A stretch of DNA of 59,799 nucleotides, taken from Streptomyces olivaceoviridis (GTDB lineage: Bacteria; Actinomycetota; Actinomycetes; Streptomycetales; Streptomycetaceae). The position numbers were made by a program, and so were the translations under genes. Shown in pieces: positions 35,680 to 44,732 of this stretch; position 1 is the first letter of the stretch; every line of letters starts with the position of its first letter. A model generated the notes under the pieces. The model was not told the DNA's origin and did not search any database. It saw nothing but the letters and a program-made list of their open reading frames with translations. Where the stretch lies: NCBI RefSeq assembly GCF_014650115.1, contig NZ_BMUI01000038.1, forward strand, positions 1-59,799, read 5' to 3'.

Positions 35680-35951
35680 ACCGCCTGCTCCCTGGTTGCC
35701 TCGTGTACTACGGCTCCGTCAGTACGGGCCCTCGCCCATCCTGACGTGCCGCTACGGCGAGCGCACATCCGACCCGCCACGCATGTGTACGCAGCGGAGC
35801 CGCCGTCCGCCTCACTGACCGGCCCGTCGGATCAAACAGGGGCCGTTCCCGGCCACTTGGGTCGCACGGGAGGCCGATTTCCTGTCTTGTCATGGCCTGT
35901 TCGTGGCGCTTACTTTTGCCGCTCCTGACGCATGGCGAGGGGATTTCGGAC

Positions 35952-37136
35952 ATGGCCGTACGCGGCCGGCACCGCCGGTACCAGCCGAACAGGATCAACC
36001 GCGCCTCACTCACCGTCACGGCGGGCGGCGCCGGCCTCGCGATCCCGCTGGTCGCCGCCGGCACCGCGGACGCCGCCGACGCGGCCACCTGGAACAAGGT
36101 CGCCGCCTGCGAGTCCAGCGGCAACTGGAGCGTCAACACGGGCAACGGCTACTACGGCGGGCTCCAGTTCACCCAGTCCACCTGGGAGGCCTACGGCGGC
36201 ACCCGGTTCGCGCCGCGCGCCGACCTGGCCACCAGGGCGGAGCAGATCGCCGTCGCCGAGAAGGTCCTCGACGGGCAGGGGCCTGGCGCCTGGCCGGTGT
36301 GCTCGGTGCGGGCCGCCCTGACCCGGGGCGGACCCGCCCCCGACGTCCACACCGAGACCAGCTCCACGCGCCCCGCGAAGACCGGTTCCGCGCACTCCGG
36401 CCCCGCGCACTCCGGCTCAGTCCACTCCGGCTCCGTCAAGGATGTGCAGCCGCAGACCACCCCGCAGTCCCGGGCCGGCCGGGCCGAGATGTACACCGTG
36501 GTGCACGGCGACACCCTCTCCGGCATCGCCGGCGACCGCCGCGTGACGGGCGGCTGGCGCACGCTGTACGCGGGCAACCGCGCCACGATCGGCACCGATC
36601 CCGACCTGATCATTCCGGGGCAGCGGCTCAGTCTGAACGGCACCCCGCCCCGCTCCGCACCCCCCAAGGCACCGAAGAAGAAGGCCCCTTCGGAGCATCC
36701 CACCACCCACCGCACGACACCCCCGGCCCGGCACGCGCTCGTCGCCCCGGTGACCGCGTCCGTCGGCACCGGCTACCACGTCGCGGGCTCGCACTGGTCG
36801 AAGGGCTACCACACCGGTGTCGACTTCCTCGTGCCGACCGGCACCTCCGTGAGGGCAGCGGCGGCCGGGCACGTGGTGGCCGCGGGCTGGGGCGGCTCGT
36901 ACGGCTACCAGGTCGTGATCCGGCACGCCGACGGCCGCTACACCCAGTACGCCCACCTGTCGGCCATCGCCGTGCGGAACGGCCAGAGCGTCACCGCGGG
37001 CCAGCGCATCGGCCGCTCCGGCGCCACCGGGAACGTCACGGGCCCGCATCTGCACTTCGAGGTGCGGACGGGGCCCGGATTCGGCTCGGACGTCGACCCG
37101 CTCGCCTACCTCCGGGCAGGCGGCGTCAGGATCTGA
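35952..37136 (+). CDS. Secreted cell-wall hydrolase: Rpf-like domain, LysM and M23 peptidase
   Basis: A 394-residue exported protein. After a signal/anchor region (to about 40) comes a resuscitation-promoting-factor-like transglycosylase domain (ATWNKVAACESSGNW, with the active Glu). A Ser/His linker leads to a LysM domain (MYTVVHGDTLSGIA) and a C-terminal M23 zinc endopeptidase with ligands in KGYHTGVDF and PHLHFEV. It could cut both glycan and peptide bonds of peptidoglycan, useful in spore germination or growth. The ATG at 35952 (GAGGGG upstream) fits better than one 60 bases earlier. Its 3' end overlaps the converging transporter gene by 31 bases. Confidence 0.92.
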   Translation: MAVRGRHRRYQPNRINRASLTVTAGGAGLAIPLVAAGTADAADAATWNKVAACESSGNWSVNTGNGYYGGLQFTQSTWEAYGGTRFAPRADLATRAEQIAVAEKVLDGQGPGAWPVCSVRAALTRGGPAPDVHTETSSTRPAKTGSAHSGPAHSGSVHSGSVKDVQPQTTPQSRAGRAEMYTVVHGDTLSGIAGDRRVTGGWRTLYAGNRATIGTDPDLIIPGQRLSLNGTPPRSAPPKAPKKKAPSEHPTTHRTTPPARHALVAPVTASVGTGYHVAGSHWSKGYHTGVDFLVPTGTSVRAAAAGHVVAAGWGGSYGYQVVIRHADGRYTQYAHLSAIAVRNGQSVTAGQRIGRSGATGNVTGPHLHFEVRTGPGFGSDVDPLAYLRAGGVRI

Positions 37137-38665
37137 CGCGGGTACGGGTGCAGGTCCAGCAGCGGCAGCGGCACGGCGACGCTTGCGGGCAGCAGAGTGT
37201 ACGGCGCCGGGAGCACAGCGTCGCCGGTCGGCCCGGCCCCGTCGGCGTCCGCCCTGCCGCTCCCGGCCGAACCGGACACCACCAGCCCGGAAACGACCGA
37301 CTCGACTGTCCCGGCGTGCACCACCCGCTCGGCCGCCCCGGCGTGGCCGACCGCCTCGCCCGACTCGGCGCGCACCACGGCCTCGGCCGTCCCGGCGCGC
37401 GCCACCCACGCGGCCGGCCCGGCGTGGCCGACCGATTCGAACGGCCTGCCATGGCCAACCGACTCACCCGCCCCGGCGCGCATCCCCGCCCCAGCCCGCA
37501 CCCCCGGCTCGGCCACCCCGGCGCCCCTCTCCACGCGCCCTTCCCCTTCCGCCCCGGTACCCATGGCCTTGCGCTGGTGCGGCATCGCGAGACGCGTGTC
37601 CTCGGTGCCCCGCGCCGCCGGCTCGGCGGTTCGCGTCGGCTCCGCGGCGACCGGCACACCCTGCGCGGAGGGCACCTCGGCCGACGACCGGACGGCCGGT
37701 GCCGGAACAGCGGACACCGGCTCATCCCAGGCCGACGCAGGCTCGTCCCAGGCCGTTGCCGACGCCGGGGTCGGCTCGTCCCAGGCCGCCGAAGAAGGCG
37801 CAGGCTCGTCCCAGGCCGCCGAGGCCGGGGCCGGCTCGCGGGTCAGCCGTTCCGTCGTCAGCATGATCAGTCCGCCCGCCGCCACCACCCCGCAGCCCAG
37901 GGCGAGCACGGTGCCCGTGGTGCCGTAGCGGAACGTCTCGCCGAACATCAGGATGCCGACCGCGGCGGCCAGCACCGGATTGACCACCGTCAGCGTGGCC
38001 AGCGGGGCGGCGAGGCCGCCGCCCCGGTAGGAGGCCTGGGACAGCAGGACGCCGGCGACCGAGAACAGGCCGATCACCGCGAGCGAGGGCAGGTCGCCCA
38101 GCGCGATGCCGTGGCTCCAGTCGACGGCCACGGTCTTGGTGAACACCGACGACATGCCGAACGCGATGCCGGAGGCGGTGGCGAGCAGCACGCTGCGCAC
38201 GGCGGGATGCCGGTGCGCGGCCAGGCCCGCGAACATCAGCGCCACCACCGCCCCGCCGGTGACCAGCGCGACCGCCAGCCGCTGGGCGGGGCTGAGGGAG
38301 TGCGCGGAGGAGGAGCCGACCAGGGAGAGCAGACCGGCGAGGCCCACCGTGGCCATGAGGGCGCCGCGCCAGGCGGTCGCGCCGGCCCGGCGGCCGACGC
38401 ACAGCGCCGCCATGGGCAGCGCGAAGACGATGGTCAGCGCGCCGAGCGGCTGGACCAGGCTGAGCGGACCGTAGGCCAGCGCCACGACGTGCAGCACGCC
38501 GCCGAGACCGTTGAGCGCCAGCGCGCCCCACCAGCCCGGCCGGCGCAGCGGCAGGTACCCGCTGTCGGGGGAGGACACCGCGACCTGCTCCTGCACGATC
38601 GCTCCGCCCGCGTAGGCCAGGGCGGAGACGACCGACAGGAGCACGGACAACGCCAGGGCGCTCAT
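37106..38665 (-). CDS. DMT-family transporter with long low-complexity C-terminal tail
   Basis: A 519-residue protein. Residues 1 to about 285 are a drug/metabolite-type transporter of about ten membrane segments (SALAYAGGAIVQEQVA, PLSLVQPLGALTIVFALP, LTVVNPVLAAAVGILMFGE). The remaining roughly 230 residues form a hydrophilic Ala/Gly/Glu tail with four WDEP repeats, then GHAG and ESVV repeats. Usual members end soon after the last helix. AGAGGAG lies before the ATG at 38665. The stop lies within the converging M23 gene. The substrate is unknown. Confidence 0.82.
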   Translation of the reverse strand: MSALALSVLLSVVSALAYAGGAIVQEQVAVSSPDSGYLPLRRPGWWGALALNGLGGVLHVVALAYGPLSLVQPLGALTIVFALPMAALCVGRRAGATAWRGALMATVGLAGLLSLVGSSSAHSLSPAQRLAVALVTGGAVVALMFAGLAAHRHPAVRSVLLATASGIAFGMSSVFTKTVAVDWSHGIALGDLPSLAVIGLFSVAGVLLSQASYRGGGLAAPLATLTVVNPVLAAAVGILMFGETFRYGTTGTVLALGCGVVAAGGLIMLTTERLTREPAPASAAWDEPAPSSAAWDEPTPASATAWDEPASAWDEPVSAVPAPAVRSSAEVPSAQGVPVAAEPTRTAEPAARGTEDTRLAMPHQRKAMGTGAEGEGRVERGAGVAEPGVRAGAGMRAGAGESVGHGRPFESVGHAGPAAWVARAGTAEAVVRAESGEAVGHAGAAERVVHAGTVESVVSGLVVSGSAGSGRADADGAGPTGDAVLPAPYTLLPASVAVPLPLLDLHPYPRQILTPPARR

Positions 38666-38884
38666 CGGTGTCTCCTCTGCGTGCGACGGGCGTCCTGGGC
38701 CCGGCGCGGCGTACGGTCGGCTTCCATGGCGAACACTCTGCCCGCCCGGGTGCTTCCCGTCGTCGTACCTGAGCACGCAATGCGTCCTACTGCCGATGGA
38801 GTACACCAGCGGCCTGATCATCCCCTGGACGGGTGAGGGCGGGCGGACACCCGCCCGATCACCCCCGCGCCGCGCCTGGTACGA

Positions 38885-39670
38885 GTGTCTGTCGTGGACC
38901 TGGACCCCGCTCTCTCAGCCCTGCGCGCCCTCGGCGGCTTCTTCCCCCTGCGCATCCTCCCGGAAGCCGCCGACGGCACCGGGGCACGACGGCTGCCGAC
39001 CCTCGCGGAGGGCTACGCGGGGGCGGGCACGGAGACCGGCCGCGACCCTTTGGCGCTGCGCGTCGCCATCGTCGCGGACCGGCTCGGGACCGGCGAGCCC
39101 CGGGTCGCCGCCTCCCTCGCCCAGCAGGGACTGGCCGCCCGGCTGTGGTCGGCGGCCCTCGGCTGTGCCGTCCTGTACGGCCGACTGCCCGACCTGGACC
39201 CGCGCCTGCTGCGCTGGGACGCCCGCGCCGCCGTCCCCGACGATCTGTGGCTCGCCGAGCTGCGCCCGCTGCCCGGGGACGCGGCCACGCTCGCCGACAC
39301 CGTGCTGCACGGCCATCTGGAGCCCCTGACGGCGGTCCTGCGGGCCCGCTACGGCGTCGCGCCGGGCCTGCTGCGGGGCAACGCGGGCTCCGCGCTCGCC
39401 GCGACCGCCCGGGAACTGAGCGGCTGGGCGCGCGCCCACGGCCGTACCGACGTCGCGGCCCGCGCCCGGGCGCTCACCGGTGAACTCTTCGCGCACCCCC
39501 TGCTGAGCGCCACCGGCACCCGCACCGGCACGGCGTTCCGGCGCCGCAGCTGCTGTCTGTACTACCGGGTGCCCGGCGGCGGGCTCTGCGGCGACTGCTG
39601 CCTCTCCCGACCGCCGCGCTCGTCCCCGTGCTCGCCCCCGCGCTCTTCCCCGGGCGCCGCATCTGGGTGA
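38885..39670 (+). CDS. (2Fe-2S)-binding protein of the ferric-siderophore-reductase (FhuF) type
   Basis: A 261-residue protein ending in the FhuF-type cluster motif RRSCCLYYRVPGGGLCGDCC, with four ligand cysteines. In FhuF this cluster reduces ferric siderophores in the cytoplasm. The N-terminal part is helical (LRALGGFFPLRIL). The GTG at 38885 has no clear ribosome site and may be leaderless; GTG 38894 is an alternative. A tail of Pro/Ser repeats follows the cluster. No siderophore transport genes are near, so the iron source is unknown. Confidence 0.85.
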   Translation: MSVVDLDPALSALRALGGFFPLRILPEAADGTGARRLPTLAEGYAGAGTETGRDPLALRVAIVADRLGTGEPRVAASLAQQGLAARLWSAALGCAVLYGRLPDLDPRLLRWDARAAVPDDLWLAELRPLPGDAATLADTVLHGHLEPLTAVLRARYGVAPGLLRGNAGSALAATARELSGWARAHGRTDVAARARALTGELFAHPLLSATGTRTGTAFRRRSCCLYYRVPGGGLCGDCCLSRPPRSSPCSPPRSSPGAASG

Positions 39671-39710
39671 CCATGAGGGGAACCTGCCACCGAGACCAGG
39701 GGGTTGTCGG

Positions 39711-40862
39711 GTGCGAGTGGGACTGCTGACCCGGGAGTACCCCCCGGATGTGTACGGCGGCGCCGGTGTCCATGTGGAGTTCCTCGCCCGCGAGTTGACC
39801 GCCCTGGTGGACCTGGAGGTGCACTGCTGGGGCGAGGGGCGCGGCGTCGGCGTCGTACGCCACCGGCCCTGGTCCGTCCTCGACGGCTCCAACGACGCGC
39901 TGCGCACCTTCTCCGTGGACCTCGCCATGGCCGCCGCCCTCGAAGGCCGCGAACTCGTCCACTCCCACACCTGGTACGCCAATCTCGCCGGCCATGTCGC
40001 CAAGCTGCTCCACGGCATCCCGCACGTGGTCACCGCGCACTCGCTGGAGCCGCTGCGCCCCTGGAAGGCCGAGCAGCTCGGCGGGGGCTACGCGCTCTCG
40101 GGCTGGGCCGAACGCACCGCGATCGAGGCCGCCGACGCGGTGATCGCCGTCTCCGGTGCCATGCGCGACGACATCCTCGCCTGCTACCCGGCCCTCGACC
40201 CGGCCCGCGTCCACGTCGTCCACAACGGCATCGACACGCGCCTGTACCGGCCCGACCACGGCACCGACGCGCTCACCCGGCACGGCATCGACCCCGCCCG
40301 CCCGTACGTCCTGTTCGTCGGCCGGATCACCCGGCAGAAGGGCGTGCCCCATCTGCTGCGCGCGGTACGGGACATCGACCCCGGCACCCAGGTCGTGCTG
40401 TGCGCGGGCGCGCCCGACACCCCCGAGATCGACCGGGAGTTCCAGGAGCTGTTCGAGGAGCTGCGCCGGGTGCGAGCGGGCGTGTTCTGGATCCCGCAGA
40501 TGCTGCCGCGCACGGAGGTGATCCAACTCCTCACCCACGCCACGGTGTTCGCCTGCCCGTCGGTGTACGAGCCGCTGGGCATCGTCAACCTGGAGGCGAT
40601 GGCCTGCGGCACACCGGTCGTCGCGTCCCGGGTGGGCGGCATCCCCGAGGTCGTGGACGACGGCCGTACCGGCCTTCTGGTCGACGTGGACGACGGCTTC
40701 GAGGCCGGGCTCGCCCGGGCGCTGGACGCCGTCCTCGGCGATCCGGACGCGGCCCGGCGGATGGGCGAGGCCGGACGGGCCCGCGCGGTGGGGGAGTTCG
40801 GCTGGGACGCGGTGGCCCGCCGCACGGCGGGGCTGTACGAGGAGATCCTCAAGCAGGCTTAG
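39711..40862 (+). CDS. glgA: Actinobacterial glycogen synthase / GT4 glycosyltransferase (GlgA/GlgM)
   Basis: A 383-residue GT4 enzyme of the actinobacterial glgA/glgM type. The donor site is at GLLTREYPPDVYGGAGVH, the retaining-GT helix at YVLFVGRITRQKG, and the E-x7-E motif in YEPLGIVNLEAMACG. In mycobacteria the orthologue makes maltose 1-phosphate from ADP-glucose and glucose 1-phosphate, so glycogen synthase or maltose-1-phosphate synthase are both possible. It is adjacent to glgC, which makes ADP-glucose, with 50 bases between them. It starts with GTG; the ribosome site is weak. Confidence 0.9.
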   Translation: MRVGLLTREYPPDVYGGAGVHVEFLARELTALVDLEVHCWGEGRGVGVVRHRPWSVLDGSNDALRTFSVDLAMAAALEGRELVHSHTWYANLAGHVAKLLHGIPHVVTAHSLEPLRPWKAEQLGGGYALSGWAERTAIEAADAVIAVSGAMRDDILACYPALDPARVHVVHNGIDTRLYRPDHGTDALTRHGIDPARPYVLFVGRITRQKGVPHLLRAVRDIDPGTQVVLCAGAPDTPEIDREFQELFEELRRVRAGVFWIPQMLPRTEVIQLLTHATVFACPSVYEPLGIVNLEAMACGTPVVASRVGGIPEVVDDGRTGLLVDVDDGFEAGLARALDAVLGDPDAARRMGEAGRARAVGEFGWDAVARRTAGLYEEILKQA

Positions 40863-40879
40863 TCCGGTCTGCTCGGGGC

Positions 40880-40900
40880 AACCATGGTTCAACCACGGTG
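40880..40900 (+). promoter_or_regulatory. Palindromic site upstream of glgC
   Basis: AACCATGGTT (40880-40889) is a perfect palindrome followed at one base by the near-identical AACCACGGTG. The pair lies between glgA and glgC and ends 12 bases before the glgC start, a plausible operator or mRNA hairpin. No regulator is adjacent. Confidence 0.4.
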
Positions 40901-40912
40901 AGGGGAGCGGCC

Positions 40913-42133
40913 ATGCGTCGTGGAGGGCCTTCCGTACTCGGGATCGTGCTGGCCGGCGGCGAGGGCAAACGCCTGATGCCGCTGACCGCGGACCGCGCCA
41001 AACCAGCCGTCACCTTCGGCGGCACCTACCGGCTCGTCGACTTCGTCCTGTCCAACCTCGTCAACGCCGACGTGCTGCGCATCTGTGTGCTGACCCAGTA
41101 CAAGTCGCACTCGCTGGACCGGCACATCACCACCACCTGGCGGATGTCCAGCCTGCTCGGCAACTACGTCACCCCGGTCCCCGCCCAGCAGCGCCTCGGC
41201 CCGCGCTGGTACCTGGGCAGCGCCGACGCCATCCTCCAGTCGCTGAACCTGGTCCACGACGAACAGCCCGAGTACGTGGCCGTGTTCGGCGCCGACCACG
41301 TGTACCGCATGGACCCGCGGCAGATGCTCGCGCAGCACATCGAGGGCGGCGCCGGGGTGACGGTGGCCGGCATCCGGGTGCCGCGCGCGCAGTCCTCCTC
41401 CTTCGGGGTGATCACACCGGGCTCGGACGGCCGTACCGTCGAGCGCTTCCTGGAGAAGCCCGCCGACCCCCCGGGCCTGCCGGACGACCCGGAGACGGTC
41501 TTCGCCTCGATGGGCAACTACGTCTTCACCACCAAGGTCCTGGTCGAGGCACTGCACCGGGACGCCGAGGACAGCCAGTCCGTGCACGACATGGGCGGTT
41601 CGATCCTGCCCCAGCTGACCGCGCGCGGCGCGGCGCAGCTGTACGACTTCAGCGACAACCACGTGCCCGGCGAGACCAGCCGCGACCAGGGCTACTGGCG
41701 GGACGTGGGCACCCTGGACGCCTACTACGAGGCGCACATGGACCTGATCGCCGAGCGCCCGGCGTTCAACCTCTACAACCGGCAGTGGCCCGTCTACACG
41801 CACTCCTACCAGCTCTCCCCGGCCCGCTTCAACGCGGGCGGCATCGCGAGCGAGTCCATCATCAGCGCGGGCTGCCTGATCCGCGGCCAGGTCACCCGGT
41901 CGGTGCTCTCCCCGGGCGTGCGCGTCGATCCCGGGGCGGTCGTGCAGGGCTCGGTCCTGCACGACAACGTCCACATCGGCCGGGGCGCGGTGGTCCGCGG
42001 CGCCGTGCTGGACAAGAACGTCGAGGTGCCGCCCGGCGCGACGATCGGCGTCAACCCGGAGCGGGACGCCGAGCTGTACACCGTGTCCAAGGGCGGGGTC
42101 ATCGCGTTGGGGAAGGGGCAGCGGGTGCCCTGA
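40913..42133 (+). CDS. glgC: Glucose-1-phosphate adenylyltransferase
   Basis: A 406-residue ADP-glucose pyrophosphorylase. It has the nucleotidyltransferase motif GIVLAGGEGKRLMPLT, the substrate motif FLEKPADPP, and a C-terminal left-handed beta-helix (GCLIRGQVTRSVLSPGV). It makes ADP-glucose from glucose 1-phosphate and ATP for glycogen synthesis. GAGGGGAG precedes the ATG. It pairs with the synthase upstream. The length is normal. Confidence 0.96.
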   Translation: MRRGGPSVLGIVLAGGEGKRLMPLTADRAKPAVTFGGTYRLVDFVLSNLVNADVLRICVLTQYKSHSLDRHITTTWRMSSLLGNYVTPVPAQQRLGPRWYLGSADAILQSLNLVHDEQPEYVAVFGADHVYRMDPRQMLAQHIEGGAGVTVAGIRVPRAQSSSFGVITPGSDGRTVERFLEKPADPPGLPDDPETVFASMGNYVFTTKVLVEALHRDAEDSQSVHDMGGSILPQLTARGAAQLYDFSDNHVPGETSRDQGYWRDVGTLDAYYEAHMDLIAERPAFNLYNRQWPVYTHSYQLSPARFNAGGIASESIISAGCLIRGQVTRSVLSPGVRVDPGAVVQGSVLHDNVHIGRGAVVRGAVLDKNVEVPPGATIGVNPERDAELYTVSKGGVIALGKGQRVP

Positions 42134-42259
42134 CGGACCGGGCGTCAGCGGCCCCCACGGCGCGACGCGTTCGACATCACCCTCTCGGAATGCCCAGGTT
42201 TGCACCGTCGGCCGTCCAGGATGCAGGCAACGATGTCCAACCTGCGGAGGTCATCCGAC

Positions 42260-44581
42260 ATGAGAGGGACCCGGCGCACGCGGCTGTGCCTGGCCGGGGT
42301 GATGGCAGCGTCCGCGCTGATCGCCACCCCCGCCGCACGCGCCGCCGAACGGACCGACGGCCGCCTCACCGACCTGGTCAACCCGTTCATCGGGAGCCAG
42401 AACGAGGGCAACACCTTCCCCGGCGCGGCCGTGCCCTTCGGCATGGTGCAGTTCTCCCCGGACACCGGGCACAGCACCGGGTACGACTACGCGCAGAACC
42501 GTATCCGCGGATTCTCGCTGGTCCACCTCTCAGGCGTCGGCTGCCGGATCGGCGGCGACCTGCCCGTGCTGCCCACCACGGGCGACGTCACCCAGACGGA
42601 CTACGCCCAGTACGCGGCGGCCTTCTCGCACGACGACGAGGAGGCGAGCCCCGGCTACTACCGGGTCGGCCTCGCCTCCGGCATCCGCGCCGAACTCACC
42701 GCGACCGCCCGCACCGGCGTCCAGCGCTACACCTTCCCGGCCACCGACAAGGCCAACGTCCTGCTGAACGCGGCCCAGTCGCTGCACAAGGCGGTGAGCA
42801 GCGCGGTGCGGATCCTGGACGACCGCACCGTGCGCACCGAGATCACCGGCCACGGCTTCTGCCGGGACACCGGCCCCTACACGGTCTACACGATCACCCG
42901 CTTCAGCCGGCCCTTCACCGCCTACGGCACCTGGGACGGCGGGACCGTCACCCCGGGCGCCCGCAGCGGATCCGGCGGCGCCTACGTCCGCTTCGACACC
43001 ACCCGGGACCGCACGGTCGAGGCGACCACCGCCCTGTCGTACGTCGACTCGCGCGGCGCCGCCGGCAATCTGCGCGCCGAGGGCGGCCGGGCCTTCGACG
43101 CCGTACGCCACCGGGCCCGCGAGGAGTGGGAGCGCCGGCTCGCCGCCGTCCGGGTGCGCGGCGGCACGCCCACGCTGCGCCGGACCTTCTACTCCTCGCT
43201 GTACCGCTCCCAGCTCGCGCCCAACGTCGGCAGCGACGCCGACGGCCGCTACTTCGGCTGGGACCGCCGGACCCACCGCGCCCGCGGCTTCACCTACTAC
43301 CAGAACTGGTCGCTGTGGGACACCTACCGCACCCAGGCCCAGCTGCTCGCGCTGCTCGCCCCGCGCGAGGCACGGGACATGGCCCGGTCGGTGGTCGCGG
43401 TCGACGAGGACGGGGGGTGGCTGCCCAAGTGGGGCTACGGGCCGGTCGAGACGAACATCATGAGCGGCGACCCGGTCACCCCGTTCCTGACCACCGCCTA
43501 CCGGATGGGGCTCCTGAAGGGGTTCGAGGAGCGGGCCTACCGCGCGCTGAAGAAGAACGCCGACGGCGTGCCGCCCGCCGAGCACCCGGGCATCGGCCGG
43601 GAGGCCAACACCGAGTACATCGCCGAGGGTTTCGCGCCCTACGTCAAGGACCGGCCGTACGCCAAGATGGGCGACTCGGACTACCACCACGGCGCCTCCG
43701 TCACCCTGGAGTACGCGCTCGCCGACGCGATGCTCGCCCAGATGGCCCGCGGTCTCGGCCACGAGGACGACGCCGCCCGCTGGGCCGCCCGCTCGCGCAA
43801 CTACCGCAACGTCTTCGACCCGGGCACCGGCTTCTTCCGCGCCCGTGACGCCTCCGGCGCCTTCACCGGCTCGCCCGACCCGGCCCGCGGCACCGGCTTC
43901 CACGAGGGCACGGCCTGGCAGTACCAGTGGCTCGTCCCGCAGGACGTCCCGGGCATGGTCGGGCTGATCGGCGGCACGCGCGCGGCCAACGCCCGGCTGG
44001 ACGCCTTCTTCGCCTACGACCGGCTGCTCGCGGACCCGGAGGGGACCGCCCGCGAGGTGTGGGTGCACGGCGACCCGTACGCCTACTACAACGCCGCCGT
44101 CTACAACCCGATGAACGAGCCGGACCTCATCGCGCCCTACACCTACCTCTCCACCGGCCAGCCCTGGAAGACCACGGACGTGGTGCACGCGGCGCTCACC
44201 CTGTTCACCGACAGTCCCACCGGCATGACCGGCAACGACGACCTGGGCACCATGTCCGCCTGGAACGTCCTGTCGTCCATCGGCCTCTTCCCGGTCCAGC
44301 CCGGCTACGACACCTGGGGCCTGACCACCCCGGTCTTCGACCGCGTCGACCTCACCCTGGACCGCCGCTACTGGCCCGCCGGCCGGCTGACCGTGACCGC
44401 GCCCGGCACCTCGGCCGCCGACCGCTACGTCCAGGCCGTACACACGGACGGCAGGCCGCACGGCCGGACCTATCTGCCGACCGGCGCGCTGCGCTCCCTG
44501 CGCTCCCTCGCCTTCACGGTCGGCCCGCGCCCGTCGGAGTGGGGTACGTCACCCGAAGCGGCGCCGCCCGTCCTGAAATGA
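42260..44581 (+). CDS. Secreted GH92 alpha-mannosidase
   Basis: A 773-residue secreted GH92 enzyme. A Tat-like or Sec signal peptide (RGTRRTRLCLAGVMAASAL) is followed by VNPFIGSQNEGNTFPGAAVPFG, the usual family opening. The active-site glutamate is in HEGTAWQYQW, and GNDDLGTMSAW supports calcium and substrate binding. GH92 removes alpha-mannose residues from N-glycans and mannans in a calcium-dependent way. The ATG at 42260 is preferred over three earlier in-frame starts because GGAGG lies nine bases before it. Linkage specificity is not predictable. Confidence 0.93.
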   Translation: MRGTRRTRLCLAGVMAASALIATPAARAAERTDGRLTDLVNPFIGSQNEGNTFPGAAVPFGMVQFSPDTGHSTGYDYAQNRIRGFSLVHLSGVGCRIGGDLPVLPTTGDVTQTDYAQYAAAFSHDDEEASPGYYRVGLASGIRAELTATARTGVQRYTFPATDKANVLLNAAQSLHKAVSSAVRILDDRTVRTEITGHGFCRDTGPYTVYTITRFSRPFTAYGTWDGGTVTPGARSGSGGAYVRFDTTRDRTVEATTALSYVDSRGAAGNLRAEGGRAFDAVRHRAREEWERRLAAVRVRGGTPTLRRTFYSSLYRSQLAPNVGSDADGRYFGWDRRTHRARGFTYYQNWSLWDTYRTQAQLLALLAPREARDMARSVVAVDEDGGWLPKWGYGPVETNIMSGDPVTPFLTTAYRMGLLKGFEERAYRALKKNADGVPPAEHPGIGREANTEYIAEGFAPYVKDRPYAKMGDSDYHHGASVTLEYALADAMLAQMARGLGHEDDAARWAARSRNYRNVFDPGTGFFRARDASGAFTGSPDPARGTGFHEGTAWQYQWLVPQDVPGMVGLIGGTRAANARLDAFFAYDRLLADPEGTAREVWVHGDPYAYYNAAVYNPMNEPDLIAPYTYLSTGQPWKTTDVVHAALTLFTDSPTGMTGNDDLGTMSAWNVLSSIGLFPVQPGYDTWGLTTPVFDRVDLTLDRRYWPAGRLTVTAPGTSAADRYVQAVHTDGRPHGRTYLPTGALRSLRSLAFTVGPRPSEWGTSPEAAPPVLK

Positions 44582-44732
44582 CCTCAGCCGTCGCCTGCGT
44601 CCCGGCGCTCGCACCGGTGGCGGGACTTAACCCGACCGACCTTAACTGTGCGTAGCCTGATCGTACTTGACCGTAATCGCTCAGCGGGGATTGACTGCTG
44701 ATCCACCCCTTGTCGACGCGTGAGGCAAGCCC

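Noticed and set aside
35700..35951. Possible ydaO (c-di-AMP) riboswitch before the cell-wall hydrolase
   Set aside because: Such riboswitches often precede Rpf-type genes in Streptomyces, but I could not find the conserved core in this leader.
35903..38836. A 977-codon plus-strand frame across the M23 and transporter genes
   Set aside because: Arg/Gly/Pro-rich translation with no motifs; both real genes are in other frames with ribosome sites.
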